A stretch of DNA of 60,393 nt. Origin: Deltaproteobacteria bacterium. Lineage in GTDB: Bacteria > Desulfobacterota > Desulfobacteria > Desulfobacterales > Desulfosarcinaceae. The translations under genes were made by a program, and so were the position numbers. The notes beneath the pieces were generated by a model that saw nothing but the letters and a program-made list of their open reading frames with translations, was not told the origin of the DNA and ran no database searches. Shown here one piece after another: positions 30,395 through 42,500 of this stretch. Each line of letters opens with the position of its first letter. Within the stretch, counting starts at the first letter, position 1. The stretch covers positions 1-60,393 of the forward strand of contig JAKALP010000034.1 in assembly GCA_021824175.1 (NCBI GenBank). Direction: 5' to 3'.

Positions 30395-32476
30395 ATGCGG
30401 CTGTTTATAGCGGAAAAGCCTTCTGTGGCCAAGGCCATCGCCGCCGAGCTACCCATCAAGAGTAAAGGAGATGGATTCATCGATTGCGGCCCGGATGCAG
30501 TGACTTGGTGCTTCGGCCACATGTTGGAACAAGCCGAGCCGGACGAGTACACGCCCGATGACGTTCCGCGCAATACTTCAGGGAAGAAGATTTGGCGGGT
30601 CGAGGAGCTTCCCATTATCCCTCGAACGTGGATCTTGCGGGTAAAATCTTCATCAAAAGAGCAGCTCCGGATAATCGGTGAGCTCGTGGCCCAGGCCACC
30701 GAAATCGTCAATGCCGGCGATCCGGATAGGGAAGGGCAACTGCTCGTTGATGAGGTTTTGGAACATTTTGGAAACAGCAAACCCGTGAAACGGTTTTGGG
30801 TCAGCGCCCAAGACTCGGTATCCATTCGCCGAGGGTTGGCGGCGCTAAGAGACAACTCTTCCTATATTGGTTGGGCCGAAGCAGCCAGGGGCCGGCAGCG
30901 AGCCGATTGGTTGATCGGCATGAATCTGAGCAGAGCCCACACGTTAAGGGCGCAGCGTGGCGGCTCCAGAGCCCTTTTGACCGTGGGGCGGGTGCAAACC
31001 CCCACCTTGGCTCTCGTGGTCGCAAGGGACCGAGAAATAGAGGCCTTTAAGCCCGTGCCCTATCACACCATTCAGGCACAAATACAACATGCCCAAGGGG
31101 CCTTTATTGCGTCCTGGACGCCAAGGGAAGATCAGGCGGGACTTGACGCCGAAGGCCGGCTGGTCGATGCGGCCATTGCCGATGCGCTGGTTGCGAAGCT
31201 GACCGACCAGTCAGGGCATATCTATGAATACAAGCAAGATGCCAAGAAGCAGAATCAGCCGCTTGTCTTCGCCCTATCTGATATAACCCTGATCGCCTCC
31301 AACAAGTTCGGTTACACCGCGCAGCAGGTGTTGGATGCCTGCCAGGCGCTTTACGAAACCCACAAGTTGGCGAGCTATCCGCGCACCGATTGTGCCTATC
31401 TGCCCGAATCGCAACATGAGGACGCCACCCAGGTCCTGGCGGCCATAAAGCATGTAAACCCCGAGCTGAGCGCTCTAATAGACGGGGCCGACCCTCGCAT
31501 CAAGTCCAGGACCTGGGACGATGCGAAGATAACCGCCCACCACGGCATCATCCCGACCATGCATAAGGGCAGTAAAGCCGAACTCAACGAGATCGAGAAG
31601 AATATCTACGCCCTCATTGTCAGGGCGTACCTTGCGCAGTTTTATCCCACCCACGAGTACTTGAGCACGAGCGTGGATGTGCTTGTGCAAGACGAGCACC
31701 TTGCCGCCAAGGGCAAGGTGGTTACTCGAAACGGGTGGCACGATGTCTACGAAGAAGATGCCGAGCCCGATAAATCCGAAAAAGGCAGCGAAGAACACAC
31801 CAAGCAGCAACTTCCGGCCATGAAACAGGGCGACCCCGTAACCTGCGTCCAGGCAACGCGTAAGGACGCCAAAACCAAGCCCCCGGCTCGCTTTACCGAG
31901 GGCACGCTCATTCGTGCCATGGAGCAGATCCACCGATACGTGGATGATCCGGAGCACAAGAAAATGCTCCGCGAAGGGGACGGCATCGGGACCTCCGCCA
32001 CTCGGGCCTCCATCATATCGGAGCTAAAGCGCCGGGAGTACCTGACGCCAAAAGGGAAGCAAATCCTAAGTACGCCGCTTGGCCGAAGTTGTGTCGACGC
32101 GCTTCCGGCCGTGGTGAAAAATCCGGTATTAACCGCACTCAATGAACGCTTGCTGAAAATGGTTGAGCAAGGCGCATGCGGCTTGACCGCCTTTGTGCAA
32201 AAGCAAGAAGAATTCATCCGGGAACAAGTTGCAAAAGCAAACGCGGGATGTGTGACACTGTCCGGTGCCAAGCCGGTGGCCCAAGTGTCCGCGCTGCATA
32301 AGTGTATGGCGTGCGGCAGCGGCCTGATACGCCGCAACGGCAAAAAGGGCTTTTGGTGGGGTTGCAGCGCCTACCCCAAATGCACCGCGACCTATCCGGA
32401 CATAAAGGGATGCCCGGATTATGGCAAAGGGCGAAGCGGCACAACAAAACAGAAAGAAGCAAGTTACGCATCATAA
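30395..32476 (+). CDS. traE: TraE, type IA DNA topoisomerase III
   Basis: A 693-residue TopB-like enzyme. The N-terminal toprim domain begins RLFIAEKPSVAKAIA and has the acidic DPDREGQ motif (about 112-118). The catalytic tyrosine is in SYPRTD (Tyr328, the same number as in E. coli topoisomerase III). DKxGxGTxAxR-type sequence appears as DGIGTSATRASI (about 528-539). One C-terminal four-cysteine zinc finger is present (CMACGSG, then WWGCSAYPKC). A strong AAGGAGG precedes the ATG. RP4 TraE is the equivalent, and it probably resolves strands during transfer. Confidence 0.94.
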   Translation: MRLFIAEKPSVAKAIAAELPIKSKGDGFIDCGPDAVTWCFGHMLEQAEPDEYTPDDVPRNTSGKKIWRVEELPIIPRTWILRVKSSSKEQLRIIGELVAQATEIVNAGDPDREGQLLVDEVLEHFGNSKPVKRFWVSAQDSVSIRRGLAALRDNSSYIGWAEAARGRQRADWLIGMNLSRAHTLRAQRGGSRALLTVGRVQTPTLALVVARDREIEAFKPVPYHTIQAQIQHAQGAFIASWTPREDQAGLDAEGRLVDAAIADALVAKLTDQSGHIYEYKQDAKKQNQPLVFALSDITLIASNKFGYTAQQVLDACQALYETHKLASYPRTDCAYLPESQHEDATQVLAAIKHVNPELSALIDGADPRIKSRTWDDAKITAHHGIIPTMHKGSKAELNEIEKNIYALIVRAYLAQFYPTHEYLSTSVDVLVQDEHLAAKGKVVTRNGWHDVYEEDAEPDKSEKGSEEHTKQQLPAMKQGDPVTCVQATRKDAKTKPPARFTEGTLIRAMEQIHRYVDDPEHKKMLREGDGIGTSATRASIISELKRREYLTPKGKQILSTPLGRSCVDALPAVVKNPVLTALNERLLKMVEQGACGLTAFVQKQEEFIREQVAKANAGCVTLSGAKPVAQVSALHKCMACGSGLIRRNGKKGFWWGCSAYPKCTATYPDIKGCPDYGKGRSGTTKQKEASYAS

Positions 32477-32492
32477 CCGATAGGAGTGAAGC

Positions 32493-32669
32493 ATGCATAG
32501 CGACGATGTCATCACAGAAAAGCTGGCCGATGCCGCGTTGCCGGGCTATCAGGTGGAATTCAGCCCGGATGAAGCCGAGGCCGTGGGTGCGTTTACTGAA
32601 AATGCCATAGAACTTAACGAAGCGCAGGATAGTTCACCCGATATCTTGACTAAGGAGAAGAAGGAGTAA
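32493..32669 (+). CDS. traD: TraD-like small acidic protein
   Basis: A 58-residue acidic protein starting MHSDDVITEKLADAALPGYQ and containing VEFSPDEAEAVGAF. TAGGAG lies 6 nt before the ATG, and it sits between traE and traC, where RP4 has traD. A role in transfer is inferred from position; the sequence has no recognisable domain beyond this similarity. Confidence 0.72.
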   Translation: MHSDDVITEKLADAALPGYQVEFSPDEAEAVGAFTENAIELNEAQDSSPDILTKEKKE

Positions 32670-32678
32670 GGGGGTGTT

Positions 32679-35600
32679 ATGCCCGCAATGATGTGCGCAA
32701 GTTGCGCAACGGTTGTTCATTACAGAAACCAAAGGGGCATCAAAGCTCCCAAGGTGTGCTCATGCGGTGGAGAGCTCAAGAAGGCCACCTATGTGGATGA
32801 AGGCAAGTACTCCATCACCCAAAGCAAGGGCAGAAGGTTTCATTCGCCGGACTACGAAGCACTGACACTCACCGTTTCGCAGCGAATCCGAGAAGTAGTT
32901 GAGGCGCTCGGAAAAGCCCCTGAAAAAAACACGGAAAGGAGGCCCGCATTGAAAGCAGCTTTGCATGAAACAGTGGCAAAAGAGTTGATTGAACAATTAG
33001 AGGCCGGCACGGCCCCATGGCAAAAGCCTTGGTTGCCGGGGGAGCTGCCTTATAACCCCGTCAGCGGCAACCGCTATAAGGGATTCAACGCAGTCCAGCT
33101 TGCGGCCCAAGGCCGCAAAGACCCGCGCTGGCTGACCTACAAACAGGCTAAGAAGCTTGGCGCACAAGTTCTCGAAGGCGAAAAAGCCACCACCATTGTG
33201 TATTGGGTCTTCAACGAAGAGAAGCCACGCCTCGACGGGAACGGCAAGCCGGTCCTCAATGAGGCTGGCCGGCCGCTCAAAGACACCGTTCCTCTCGAAC
33301 GGCCTAAGATGCTCCATGCATCCGTCTTCAACGCCGAGCAAATGGAGGGCCTGCCGGCACTGGAGAAAAGGGAGCTCAATTGGTCGCCCATCCAGCGGGC
33401 CGAATCGATTCTTGCCGCTTCTGGGGCGAAATTTGAGCACGAAACAGGTGACCGCTCTTTTTATCGCCTAAGCGATGATACCATCCATATGCCTCGGAAA
33501 GAACAATTTGCCGACGCCTCCGGTTATTACTCTAGGGCCCTGCACGAACTGGCCCACTGGTCGGGCCATCCGTCCCGGTTAGGCCGCGAGATCGACCATC
33601 CCTACGGAAGCCAAGGCTATGCCCGTGAAGAACTCCGCGCCGAAATCACTTCCATGCTCTTGGGTCAGGAGGTCGGCATCGGCTATGACCCAAAGCAGCA
33701 CGCGGCCTACGTCGGCGAATGGATCAAGTTGTTGCAGAACGATCCCCTTGAGATCTTCCGGGCCACGGCCGACGCGGAAAAAGCCCAGGCTTATATTGTG
33801 GCCTTTGCCCAGGAGCAACAGCAGACGCAAAGCCAAGCTAATGAACAGAAGAAAAAGGAGGAGGGAGTGCAAAACGAAGAATACCAAAAAGAGCTCAGAA
33901 AGCTCTTGATACTATCAAGCCTGACACCCGGCGATTACCGACCCTCTGAATCTGTTCGCGACGCAACTCATGCCGCAGTATTCGTGGAATCCAAGCCATT
34001 GATCCTGTGTGGACACTATGCCGATAAGATATCCTCGGCAATCGCCATTGATCTTGCCAAAAGCAACACCTTACCGGCTCTGCTGCATGTCGATCCGTCA
34101 GCGTTGACAGCAGACGCTATCGCCGGTTCCCAAATCGATTGGAAAACCACTGAAAAATCCGTTGTTGAGAAGGCCTCCGGCAAAGCCGAGGACGGCACCG
34201 AGGACGGTCCTTTGTCCGCGATTGTTCTCGATAACGCCTATGCCGATCCCTTGTTCCTTGCGACCAGTTTATGTGTCATCGCCGAGACGGCTCGAATCCT
34301 ATCGCCCGCCGCGCCGAAAACTCTCGATGATGGAGTAACGCTATCCGCGTTGGCTTGCGGCGAAGAGCCCGCATACATAGCTGGCACGGTTGCTCGCCGC
34401 GTTACCGACGAGGTTCGCCTTGCCCGCCGCTGGATGAGCCTTTGTTGGGATTCCCAATTCAAGGATTCGGCCACGCCCGCCATTGACGCTGCAATGAAGG
34501 CCCTGGCTCTGGCCGAGGGCAGCGGTTTTGGCGTGGTTCGTTCTCTTCTCCGCGATATCACCGAAATCGAATCCCAGGCGTTGAAACACGCCGAAGAATC
34601 AGGCCTCCTCAAAAAGCGCGGCATAGACTTGTCCACTTTGCCCACTTTTGCCGGAACAGAACAGCTCTTGGATACTCTTCTCACGGAACAGGCCCTTACA
34701 GCCGTTGCGCCCGAGACGCGGCGACAGTATATCAATGTGCCGTTCCAGGATAAGGAGAAAGCCAAGGCGTTGGGGGCTCGATGGGATCGACAGGAGAAAT
34801 CTTGGTATATCCCGTCCGGATTTGACCCCGCTCCATTCGCAGAGTGGAGATCCCTAAGCGAAACCGCTGCCAAATCATCCCCCGTTGTTGGGGAGCCCTC
34901 AGCCCAATCATTGGCTAGTAATTTGCCCGAATCATTAGCTAGCTCATTAGCTAGCGGGTTGCTCGAAAAATGCTATCTAGCCGTACCCTACGGCGAGCGA
35001 ATGGCCGCAAAAGCGGCCGGTGCACTTTGGGACCCGGAGGCAAAGGCTTGGTACGCTGGTCCAAAGGCCGATATGGATAAATTAAGCCGGTGGTTTCCAA
35101 ACGGCTCGAATTTGCACAATCCCGCCATGAGCCCTCGGGATGAATTCGCCGATGCGCTAAAGCAGCTCGGGTGTGTTGTGACCGAGTCTCATCCGATCTT
35201 GGACGGCCAAAAGCATCGTATCGAAACAGTGGGTGACAAAAAAGGCGAGCGCTCCGGGTTTTATGTCGGACACATGGACGGGCATCCTGCGGGCTATATC
35301 AAAAACAATCGGACGGGCGTCGAAATCAAATGGAAATCCAAGGGCTACACTTTGACCCCGGAAGATAAAGCAAAATTTCAGGCGGAGGCCGCGGCTAAAT
35401 TGGCCGAGAGAGCTCAAGAGCAAGCCAGATTGCACGAAGCCACTGCTGTCCGGGTGGCCAGTCAGCTCAAGGAGTTGATCCCCGCTGCATCAACGCCTTA
35501 CCTTGAGCTTAAGGGGGTCAAGGCATCGCCGGGAATCTATACGGACGCACCAGGAGAAACGACCTATGTCCCCGCCTTCGACGTGGATGGGAAGCACTGG

Positions 35601-36194
35601 AATACTCAGTACATCCGCAAAAGCAGCGAAGACGATCAGAAACCCTTTGTAAAGCGCTTTGCAAAAGATAGTCGGAAAGAGGTATGTTTTCATCCAATCG
35701 GCGGTTTTGCCGCCTTGGAAGCGGCGCCCGCCATAGTGATTGCCGAGGGCTATGCCACGGCTAAAACTCTTTCGGAAGCGCTTGGATATGCTGCCGTTGC
35801 CGCGTTTGATTCCGGCAATCTTTTGTCGGTAGCGACCGTGCTGCAAACCAAATATCCTGACAAGGCCATCGTCATTGCCGGCGATGACGATCAACATGTT
35901 TTTAAAATGCAAGGCATAAATCCTGGAAGATCCAAGGCCAAGGAGGCCGCTGCGGCCGTGGGCGGACGGTATGTCTTCCCCGTTTTTGCGCCGGGCGAAC
36001 AGACGGCCGACCCCGCGAAGTTCACGGACTTCAACGATTTGGCGGCTAATAGCTCTCTAGGCAAAGAAGCCGTCGAAAGGCAAATCAAATCGGCAGTGGA
36101 TAAGGCCATCAAGCAAAGCGAAGAAAAAAAGCTTACGCAAACTCGCGGCCCGCAACACCTTGAAGAACAAAAGCGCAAGCTAAAAGTTGGATAG
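32679..36194 (+). CDS. traC: TraC-like primase with ArdC-type antirestriction domain
   Basis: A 1171-residue composite protein. Residues 1-35 form a zinc ribbon (CASC, then CSCGG). About 90-390 is an ArdC/TraC N-domain (APWQKPWLPGELPYNPVSG) with an intact metallopeptidase-like HELAHWSGH (about 288-296). About 405-670 is a poorly recognised middle region. Two DUF5710-like modules follow (INVPFQDKEKAKALGARWDR, about 685; LAVPYGERMAAKAAGALWD, about 767). The C-terminal primase/toprim region has IVIAEGYATAKTL (about 1018-1030) and IVIAGDDD. It probably coats and primes incoming single strands. Confidence 0.88.
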   Translation: MPAMMCASCATVVHYRNQRGIKAPKVCSCGGELKKATYVDEGKYSITQSKGRRFHSPDYEALTLTVSQRIREVVEALGKAPEKNTERRPALKAALHETVAKELIEQLEAGTAPWQKPWLPGELPYNPVSGNRYKGFNAVQLAAQGRKDPRWLTYKQAKKLGAQVLEGEKATTIVYWVFNEEKPRLDGNGKPVLNEAGRPLKDTVPLERPKMLHASVFNAEQMEGLPALEKRELNWSPIQRAESILAASGAKFEHETGDRSFYRLSDDTIHMPRKEQFADASGYYSRALHELAHWSGHPSRLGREIDHPYGSQGYAREELRAEITSMLLGQEVGIGYDPKQHAAYVGEWIKLLQNDPLEIFRATADAEKAQAYIVAFAQEQQQTQSQANEQKKKEEGVQNEEYQKELRKLLILSSLTPGDYRPSESVRDATHAAVFVESKPLILCGHYADKISSAIAIDLAKSNTLPALLHVDPSALTADAIAGSQIDWKTTEKSVVEKASGKAEDGTEDGPLSAIVLDNAYADPLFLATSLCVIAETARILSPAAPKTLDDGVTLSALACGEEPAYIAGTVARRVTDEVRLARRWMSLCWDSQFKDSATPAIDAAMKALALAEGSGFGVVRSLLRDITEIESQALKHAEESGLLKKRGIDLSTLPTFAGTEQLLDTLLTEQALTAVAPETRRQYINVPFQDKEKAKALGARWDRQEKSWYIPSGFDPAPFAEWRSLSETAAKSSPVVGEPSAQSLASNLPESLASSLASGLLEKCYLAVPYGERMAAKAAGALWDPEAKAWYAGPKADMDKLSRWFPNGSNLHNPAMSPRDEFADALKQLGCVVTESHPILDGQKHRIETVGDKKGERSGFYVGHMDGHPAGYIKNNRTGVEIKWKSKGYTLTPEDKAKFQAEAAAKLAERAQEQARLHEATAVRVASQLKELIPAASTPYLELKGVKASPGIYTDAPGETTYVPAFDVDGKHWNTQYIRKSSEDDQKPFVKRFAKDSRKEVCFHPIGGFAALEAAPAIVIAEGYATAKTLSEALGYAAVAAFDSGNLLSVATVLQTKYPDKAIVIAGDDDQHVFKMQGINPGRSKAKEAAAAVGGRYVFPVFAPGEQTADPAKFTDFNDLAANSSLGKEAVERQIKSAVDKAIKQSEEKKLTQTRGPQHLEEQKRKLKVG

Positions 36195-36203
36195 GAGTAA
36201 AGT

Positions 36204-36539
36204 ATGGTCAAATTTGATGCTCGGCAGCTCAGGGATCATCTTGTGCGGATCGGCTACGATTCAAGGTTTATCGATCTAGAGATTATCAGTGCATCCAATC
36301 TGCACTCTGACCTTCAGGCCGTATTTGAAGCATGGCTTGTGGGTGAAGGCAAAGAGACAGAGTTCGAATTCCAGGGCGTCACGCTTGAGGACATCAAGAT
36401 CCAAAAGGGCTGTGATTATTTCAGCGCCCTATCCACCATGAGCCTGTTTCTCAAACGCCCGGAAACTATAGAGCTGTTCAAAAAAATTCCTTCTTTTATG
36501 TTCCGCCGCCGATGTGGGGGGATTAGATCGGAAGAATAG
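36204..36539 (+). CDS. Hypothetical protein between traC and the methylase-helicase
   Basis: A 111-residue protein with GGAG before the ATG, 9 nt after traC and 4 nt before the next gene, so it is part of the operon. A mixed alpha/beta pattern (LEIISASNLHSDLQAVFEAW, VTLEDIKIQ) ends in a basic stretch. No family is recognised. Confidence 0.65.
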   Translation: MVKFDARQLRDHLVRIGYDSRFIDLEIISASNLHSDLQAVFEAWLVGEGKETEFEFQGVTLEDIKIQKGCDYFSALSTMSLFLKRPETIELFKKIPSFMFRRRCGGIRSEE

Positions 36540-36543
36540 ATCC

Positions 36544-39500
36544 ATGGATTATCGATCCCTTTTGCCCCATCGGTGGCAAACGCTTTCGTTGCAGCAAAAA
36601 GTTGATCTACTCCAAGGCATAGAAGACGATCATGCCGGCAAGTTTGCAAGAGTCCCATGCAAGGTCGTTTCCGTCGAATTTCCCGATATCGCGGATTACG
36701 GAGAGCTTGACCCCGATAGCTGGACTATCCGGGTCAATGCTCTCCATCTCAAAGAAGAAGCATTCGAATTCGCCGCGGTGCATACGATCCTGCACGAAGG
36801 CCGGCACGCCTATCAAAGAGCGGCCGTCTCCAACGAAGTCGCCTCCCCCGATAACGATCAAGTTCGTATATGGCGAGAGAATTACGCCATATACGTCCAC
36901 AGTTCCGAAACCACCTTCGAGCTTTATCGCAACCAACCCATTGAACGCGATGCCGAGACCTATGCCGTTGCTGAGCTCCAGCGCATAGGCGAGCACCTGG
37001 AGCGTTCTTACGGGGAAATGGAGGTCTACCGTAATTACTCCAAGATGCTCGCCGAAGAAAGTGCGCTCTTATCGGCAACGGCCTTAAGCCGTTACGGCGA
37101 AAATTACACCGCCAAAATTGAGAGCATAATTCACGAACTCTACGAGCAAAGACAGCAAGAAACTGTAACAGCCAAACCCCAAATGGCCCGGAAGAAATCT
37201 TCTATTCATCAGGGACCCCAACAGATGTCTCTGTTTGAGGATTTTGACAATAGGGCCGAACCGCAAACCCCTCCCGTGCCGCCTCAACAAACTACTGTTG
37301 AGGCAAGCCCCGCTGCCGCCGTCTCTCGAGAGCAACCCCGGAGCAAGCGCGGGCTGGCCGAGACGGAATATAAGGCCCTGGTGGATAGTCTGACCGAGGA
37401 GCAGCGTAGGCAGATAGCGCCGCTCATCCTGGAAAATCCTCCAGCGCCAAGCCTTCAAACGCTCAAAATTCGGCGGGAGCTGGCAAAGCTTCCACAAGAA
37501 AAGCCCAACCAGCCCACCGAAGACCGCGTGACCGCATCAGTTTCAAGCGCTCCGGATGCAAGGAACGCAAAAGAACGTGTTCTTGACTTTCTACGGGAGC
37601 TTGGTTCCCGTGAAAGCCGCACCGCCGATGAAATTTCCCGCGAGACGGGCGTCAAGAACAACATAGTTCGCGATATCGTCGAAACCTGGCGCCGCAATAC
37701 AGGCGAAATCCAACGGTTCGACGCAGACAGCGGCCAAAGTCGCCATGCTCGCTACGCATGGGCTGATTCGCCGCAAGGCGAGTTGACAACCACCCCCGAG
37801 GGTGATGATATTTCATTAACGGAAAGTGCATCTAACGAGATAGGAGGGGCCAATGGATCGATATTCGGAGCAACTCAAGGGCTACTTGCAAGAGAAGAAG
37901 GCGAAAGCGTATCATCAGATGATGCAGGCCGGAGAGCTTCAGGAGTACCTCAAGCTGAAGACGGCAGCGGCCTACCAGCAGAAAGAGGGCCTGTTGGCGG
38001 CCGGGATGCCGGACGACATGGCCGAAGAGATCGTAATGGCCGATCTGCTGAATTAGAAGATTTTGCCATCACCCCTGATCTCCGCCTCGGCCAGGGCGGC
38101 CCCAAACAAAAATACCGCGATAATATCGCGGCCATCCGTACTCTTTTAGAGCTCAAAGATAGACCGGCGACCCTCCAGGACCAAGCCGCACTTGCCCGCT
38201 ATGTCGGCTGGGGAGGCCTGCCCCAGGCCTTTGCCCGGCCCGACGGTTCGGTTGCAAAGGGCTGGGAGTCCGAGGCGGCAGAGCTTAAAAGTCTTTTGTC
38301 TCCGTCTGAATATGACTCGGCGATTTCTTCCACCCAAGATGCGCACTACACAAGCGAGACGGTTGTTCGCGGCATTTATTCGGCCTTAGAGCAATTCGGC
38401 GTGCGGGGCGGCAAATTCCTTGAGCCCGCCGTGGGCATCGGCCATTTCATCGGCCTGATGAGTCATGAGATGCGCAGCCGGTCCAAAATCACCGGCGTCG
38501 AAATAGATCCCACGTCGGCGGCCATTGCCAAACATCTGTACCCCTCGCAAATCATCTCGTGTGCGGGCTTTCATGAATTCAAAATTGCGCCCGGCTCTTT
38601 CGACGTGGCCATCGGCAACCCGCCCTTCGGGTCAAAGAGTCTTTTTGACGCCGAGCATCCGGATCTGCGCCATTTTTCAATTCATAATTACTTCTTCGCG
38701 AAATCGCTAAAAGCACTACGCCCAAATGGTATCCTGGCCATGGTGGTATCATCGAGCATGATGGACAAACGCGGCGAGGCCCAACGCGAGTGGATCTTTC
38801 AACACGCCGAACTGTTGGGCGCAGTCCGGTTGCCGAGCAATGCCTTCAAGCAAAACGCCCTGACCGAAGTCACCACTGATATCATTTTTCTGCGCAGACG
38901 CGGCGAAGAAGAAAAACCCGATCCCGGTCTTGAACATCAGTGGCTGGAGCTTGCCGAGGTTACCGGCAAGGACGGCGTCCGGTATAGGATCAACACGTAT
39001 TTTGCCGAACACCCCGAGATGATGTTGGGAGAAATCGGGCCGAATGAAGTGTTGCAGACCGAAGCGGTGGACGGTGTTTATGATTCGGCCCCAGGCCTGC
39101 ACGGGCCGTTTGATGCGGCCATGCTGCAAAGCGCCATCGAGCGCCTGCCCAGGAATTTTTACAAAGCCGGCCGGATCGCCGAGGAGGTTCGGCGGCCACA
39201 TATTCTTGTGTCCGACGTGGGCTTTGCGCAGCCCTTTGGATACACACTGGATGACCAGGGGCAGGCCGTTCGGCGCCTGCCCGATCTAAACGGAGAAAAG
39301 CTCTTTGAACCCGTTTTATACGCCGACCGGCCGTTGGAGGGGCTGCGGCTGGAGCGCTTTAAAGGGATGCTTCAAATCCGTGACGGTCTGCGGCTGCTCA
39401 TCCGGGCCGAGATCGATGATTCATCCGAAATGCAGCCCCTTCGGGGCCGATTGAACAAGACTTATGACGAATTCGTAAAAAAGTTCGGCTGCATCTCTTC

Positions 39501-42500
39501 TTCCGCGAACACCGAGCTGTTTAGGGACGACCCCACGGACTTCCCTTTACTTCGAGCCCTGGAAGTAAATTACGATAAAGGTGTTTCCAAAACCGAAGCC
39601 GCCCGGACCGGCGAGGCCCCAAAGCCCCCAAGCGCGGAAAAGGCGGCTATCTTCCGCGTGCGGACCCGCGAGCCGTATAGGTCTGCGATCAAAGCCGATA
39701 GCGCCAAGGACGCTCTCGCCATTGTCCTGCGGGAGGATGGCATAGCCGACATGGACCGCATCACCATGCTGGTGGGCAAGGAAGAAGAGGCCGTTGCCCA
39801 GGAGCTGGCCGGCTTGCTTTTCTTCAACCCGAAAAGCAATACCTGGGAAACTGCCGATGTCTATCTCTCGGGCAACGTGAAAAGAAAGCTGGCCGAAGCC
39901 CGCGAGGCCGCAAAACAAGATTTGCGGTACCTGGATAACGTCAGGTCGTTGGAAAAAATTCAACCCGAGGATGTTCCGGCCGAAAAGATCTTTTTTCAGA
40001 TCGGCGCCACCTGGATACCGACACGGATCTATGAAGAGTTCGCCCAGGAAATACTTCAAAGCAATACCGTGGTCAGATACAACGCCGATGTCAACGTATG
40101 GAGCGTTATCGGCGATAGCCACATAACGACTGCCTTCCAGACAGATAAGATGAGCGCCGTGGATATCTTTAAGGATCTGCTGCGCAACAAAGATATTGCG
40201 GTCTTCGATAGAGATGGGGACGGCGTGCCCTTCATCCAGATGGAGTGGACCACCCAGGCTCGCGCCAAGGCGGACGACATGCAGCGGGCGTTTGTCAATT
40301 GGGCGCTGGAAAAACCCGAGCGCCGCGACATTGTGGCCCGCGAATTCAACGCGAAGGTCAATACCCACGTCGAAATGAAGCCCGACGGCTCCCACATGGT
40401 CTTTCCGGGAATGGGGGTTATAAAGCCTGGGGTCAAGCGTGACGACCAATTGGAGCCGCATCAGAAGAACGCGGTCTGGCGCATGATCCAGCGAGGCGAA
40501 GGCCTGCTTGACCACACGGTTGGTTCCGGCAAAACCTTTGCCGCCGTTGCGGCCGGCATGGAAATGAAGCGCATGGGGCTGCTGAAAAAACCAGTCTATA
40601 TCGTTCCAAACCACCTGGTACAGCAATGGGCCATCGAATTCCAAAGGCTTTACCCCGGCGCCAACGTCCTTGTGATCGGCAAAAAGGATTTTGCCAAGGC
40701 CCGGCGACAAGAATTCATTGGGCGCATTGCCACCGGATCATGGGATGCGGTCTTGATGGCCCACTCTTCCTTCGGTTTCATCAAGACGCCGCATGAATAC
40801 GAAGTGCGTTTTTACAAGGATCAGCTCGACCAGTACAAGCACGCCATCACCGCCATGCGGGCCGCTGATGGCAAGAAGCTCCGCAGTGTGAAACAAATGG
40901 AGGCGGCCCGTGATCGGTTGGAAGAAAAGCTCAAGGAGCTGGCCACCAAACCCAGGGACGCGGTTGCTGATTTTTCGGAACTCGGCGTAGATGCCCTTTT
41001 TATTGATGAAGCCCACGAGTTTAAAAATTTATTCTACGCCACTTCGCGCACTCGCGTAGCGGGCCTTGGCAATCCCACGGGCTCTAAAAAGGCCTTTGAC
41101 ATGTTCGTGAAGACCCAATTCATACGGGACCAAAACAACGGCCGAGGAGTATTCTTCTTGACGGGAACCCCGGTCTCCAACTCCATCGCCGAGATGTACA
41201 CGATGATGCGCTATCTCAGGTACGACCGGCTGAAGGAGATGGGCATCAAACACTTCGACCAGTGGGCCAATATGTTTGCCAAAACCGTCAGCGATTGGGA
41301 AGTGGATCCTAGCGGCACCCGCTACCGCCTCCAGGCCAAGATGGAATTTGCCAACCTGCCGGGCCTGATGGCGCTGTACAAAGACTTTGCGGACGTCATC
41401 ACAAGATCCGATCTTAAGGAGATGGCCAAGGCCCGTGGCCAGGTTTGGCCGATCCCCGACATTAAAAACGGCAAACCCGCCAACGTGGTGGCCGAGCGCT
41501 CTGATTTCCAAAAGAACTTCATGGACTGGATTGTCTATCGCTTCGATCATATGCCCGAAGATCCGCGCAAGGACAACCCGCTCAAGGCCACCACCGAAGC
41601 GATGAAAGGTGCGCTGGATATCCGGTTGATCAAGCCTGAGCTTCCGGACTTCGAGGGGTCCAAGGTCAATCTTGCGGTTCGCAACATCGTGGACATTTAT
41701 AAAAATTGGGACGAGCGGAAGGGGACCCAGCTGGTCTTTTGTGATTTGTCCGTGCCGCAGGCCTCCGCCTCAAAGGTGCGCGCGGAAATCATGGCCTTGC
41801 GCGAATCCATTAAAAAAGCCGAAGAGGCGCTGGCCAAGGCCGATGGCTCGGACCCCGACCACCAAGCGCAGCTTGAGCAGGAGTATATTGACCTGACAGA
41901 GCAGTTCGGCAAATACAGCCCCACCGAAATTGCGTCGGTGGACTCTGGCTTTTCCGTCTACGACGATGTAAAAGCCAAGCTGATGAGCGTCGGCATTCCC
42001 TCTTCCGAGATCGCCTTTATTCATGATGCCAACACCGATCTTCAAAAAGAAGCCCTCTTTGAAAAGGTTAGAAGCGGTCGCGTCCGTGTCCTCATAGGCT
42101 CCACGTCCAAGATGGGCGCCGGAATGAATGTGCAAAACCGGCTGGTTGCCTTGCACCATCTGGATGCGCCATGGCGGCCGGCCGATCTTGAGCAGCGCGA
42201 GGGCCGGATTGTACGCCAAGGCAATCTCTTCTATGCCGAGGCCCTGGCAAAGGGCGAAAAATTTGAGGTTGAAATTTTTCGATATGCCACCAATCAGACC
42301 TTGGACACCCGCCGCTGGCAAGTCATCGAGCGCAAGGCGGTTTCCATTGCGGCTTTGCGGTCCAAAGACCACGAGTGGGGGACCACCCTTGAGGACGCTT
42401 TGGGCGAAGCCGCCAACGCGGCCGAGATGAAGGCCGCTTCTTCAGGCAACCCGCTTATCCTTGAGGAGATCAAGCTTCGACAGGAGATCAAAAAGCTTGA

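Noticed and set aside
39547-40710. 387-codon leftward open frame
   Set aside because: It is antisense to the methylase-helicase, which has recognised domains on both sides; long antisense frames are expected in GC-rich genes.
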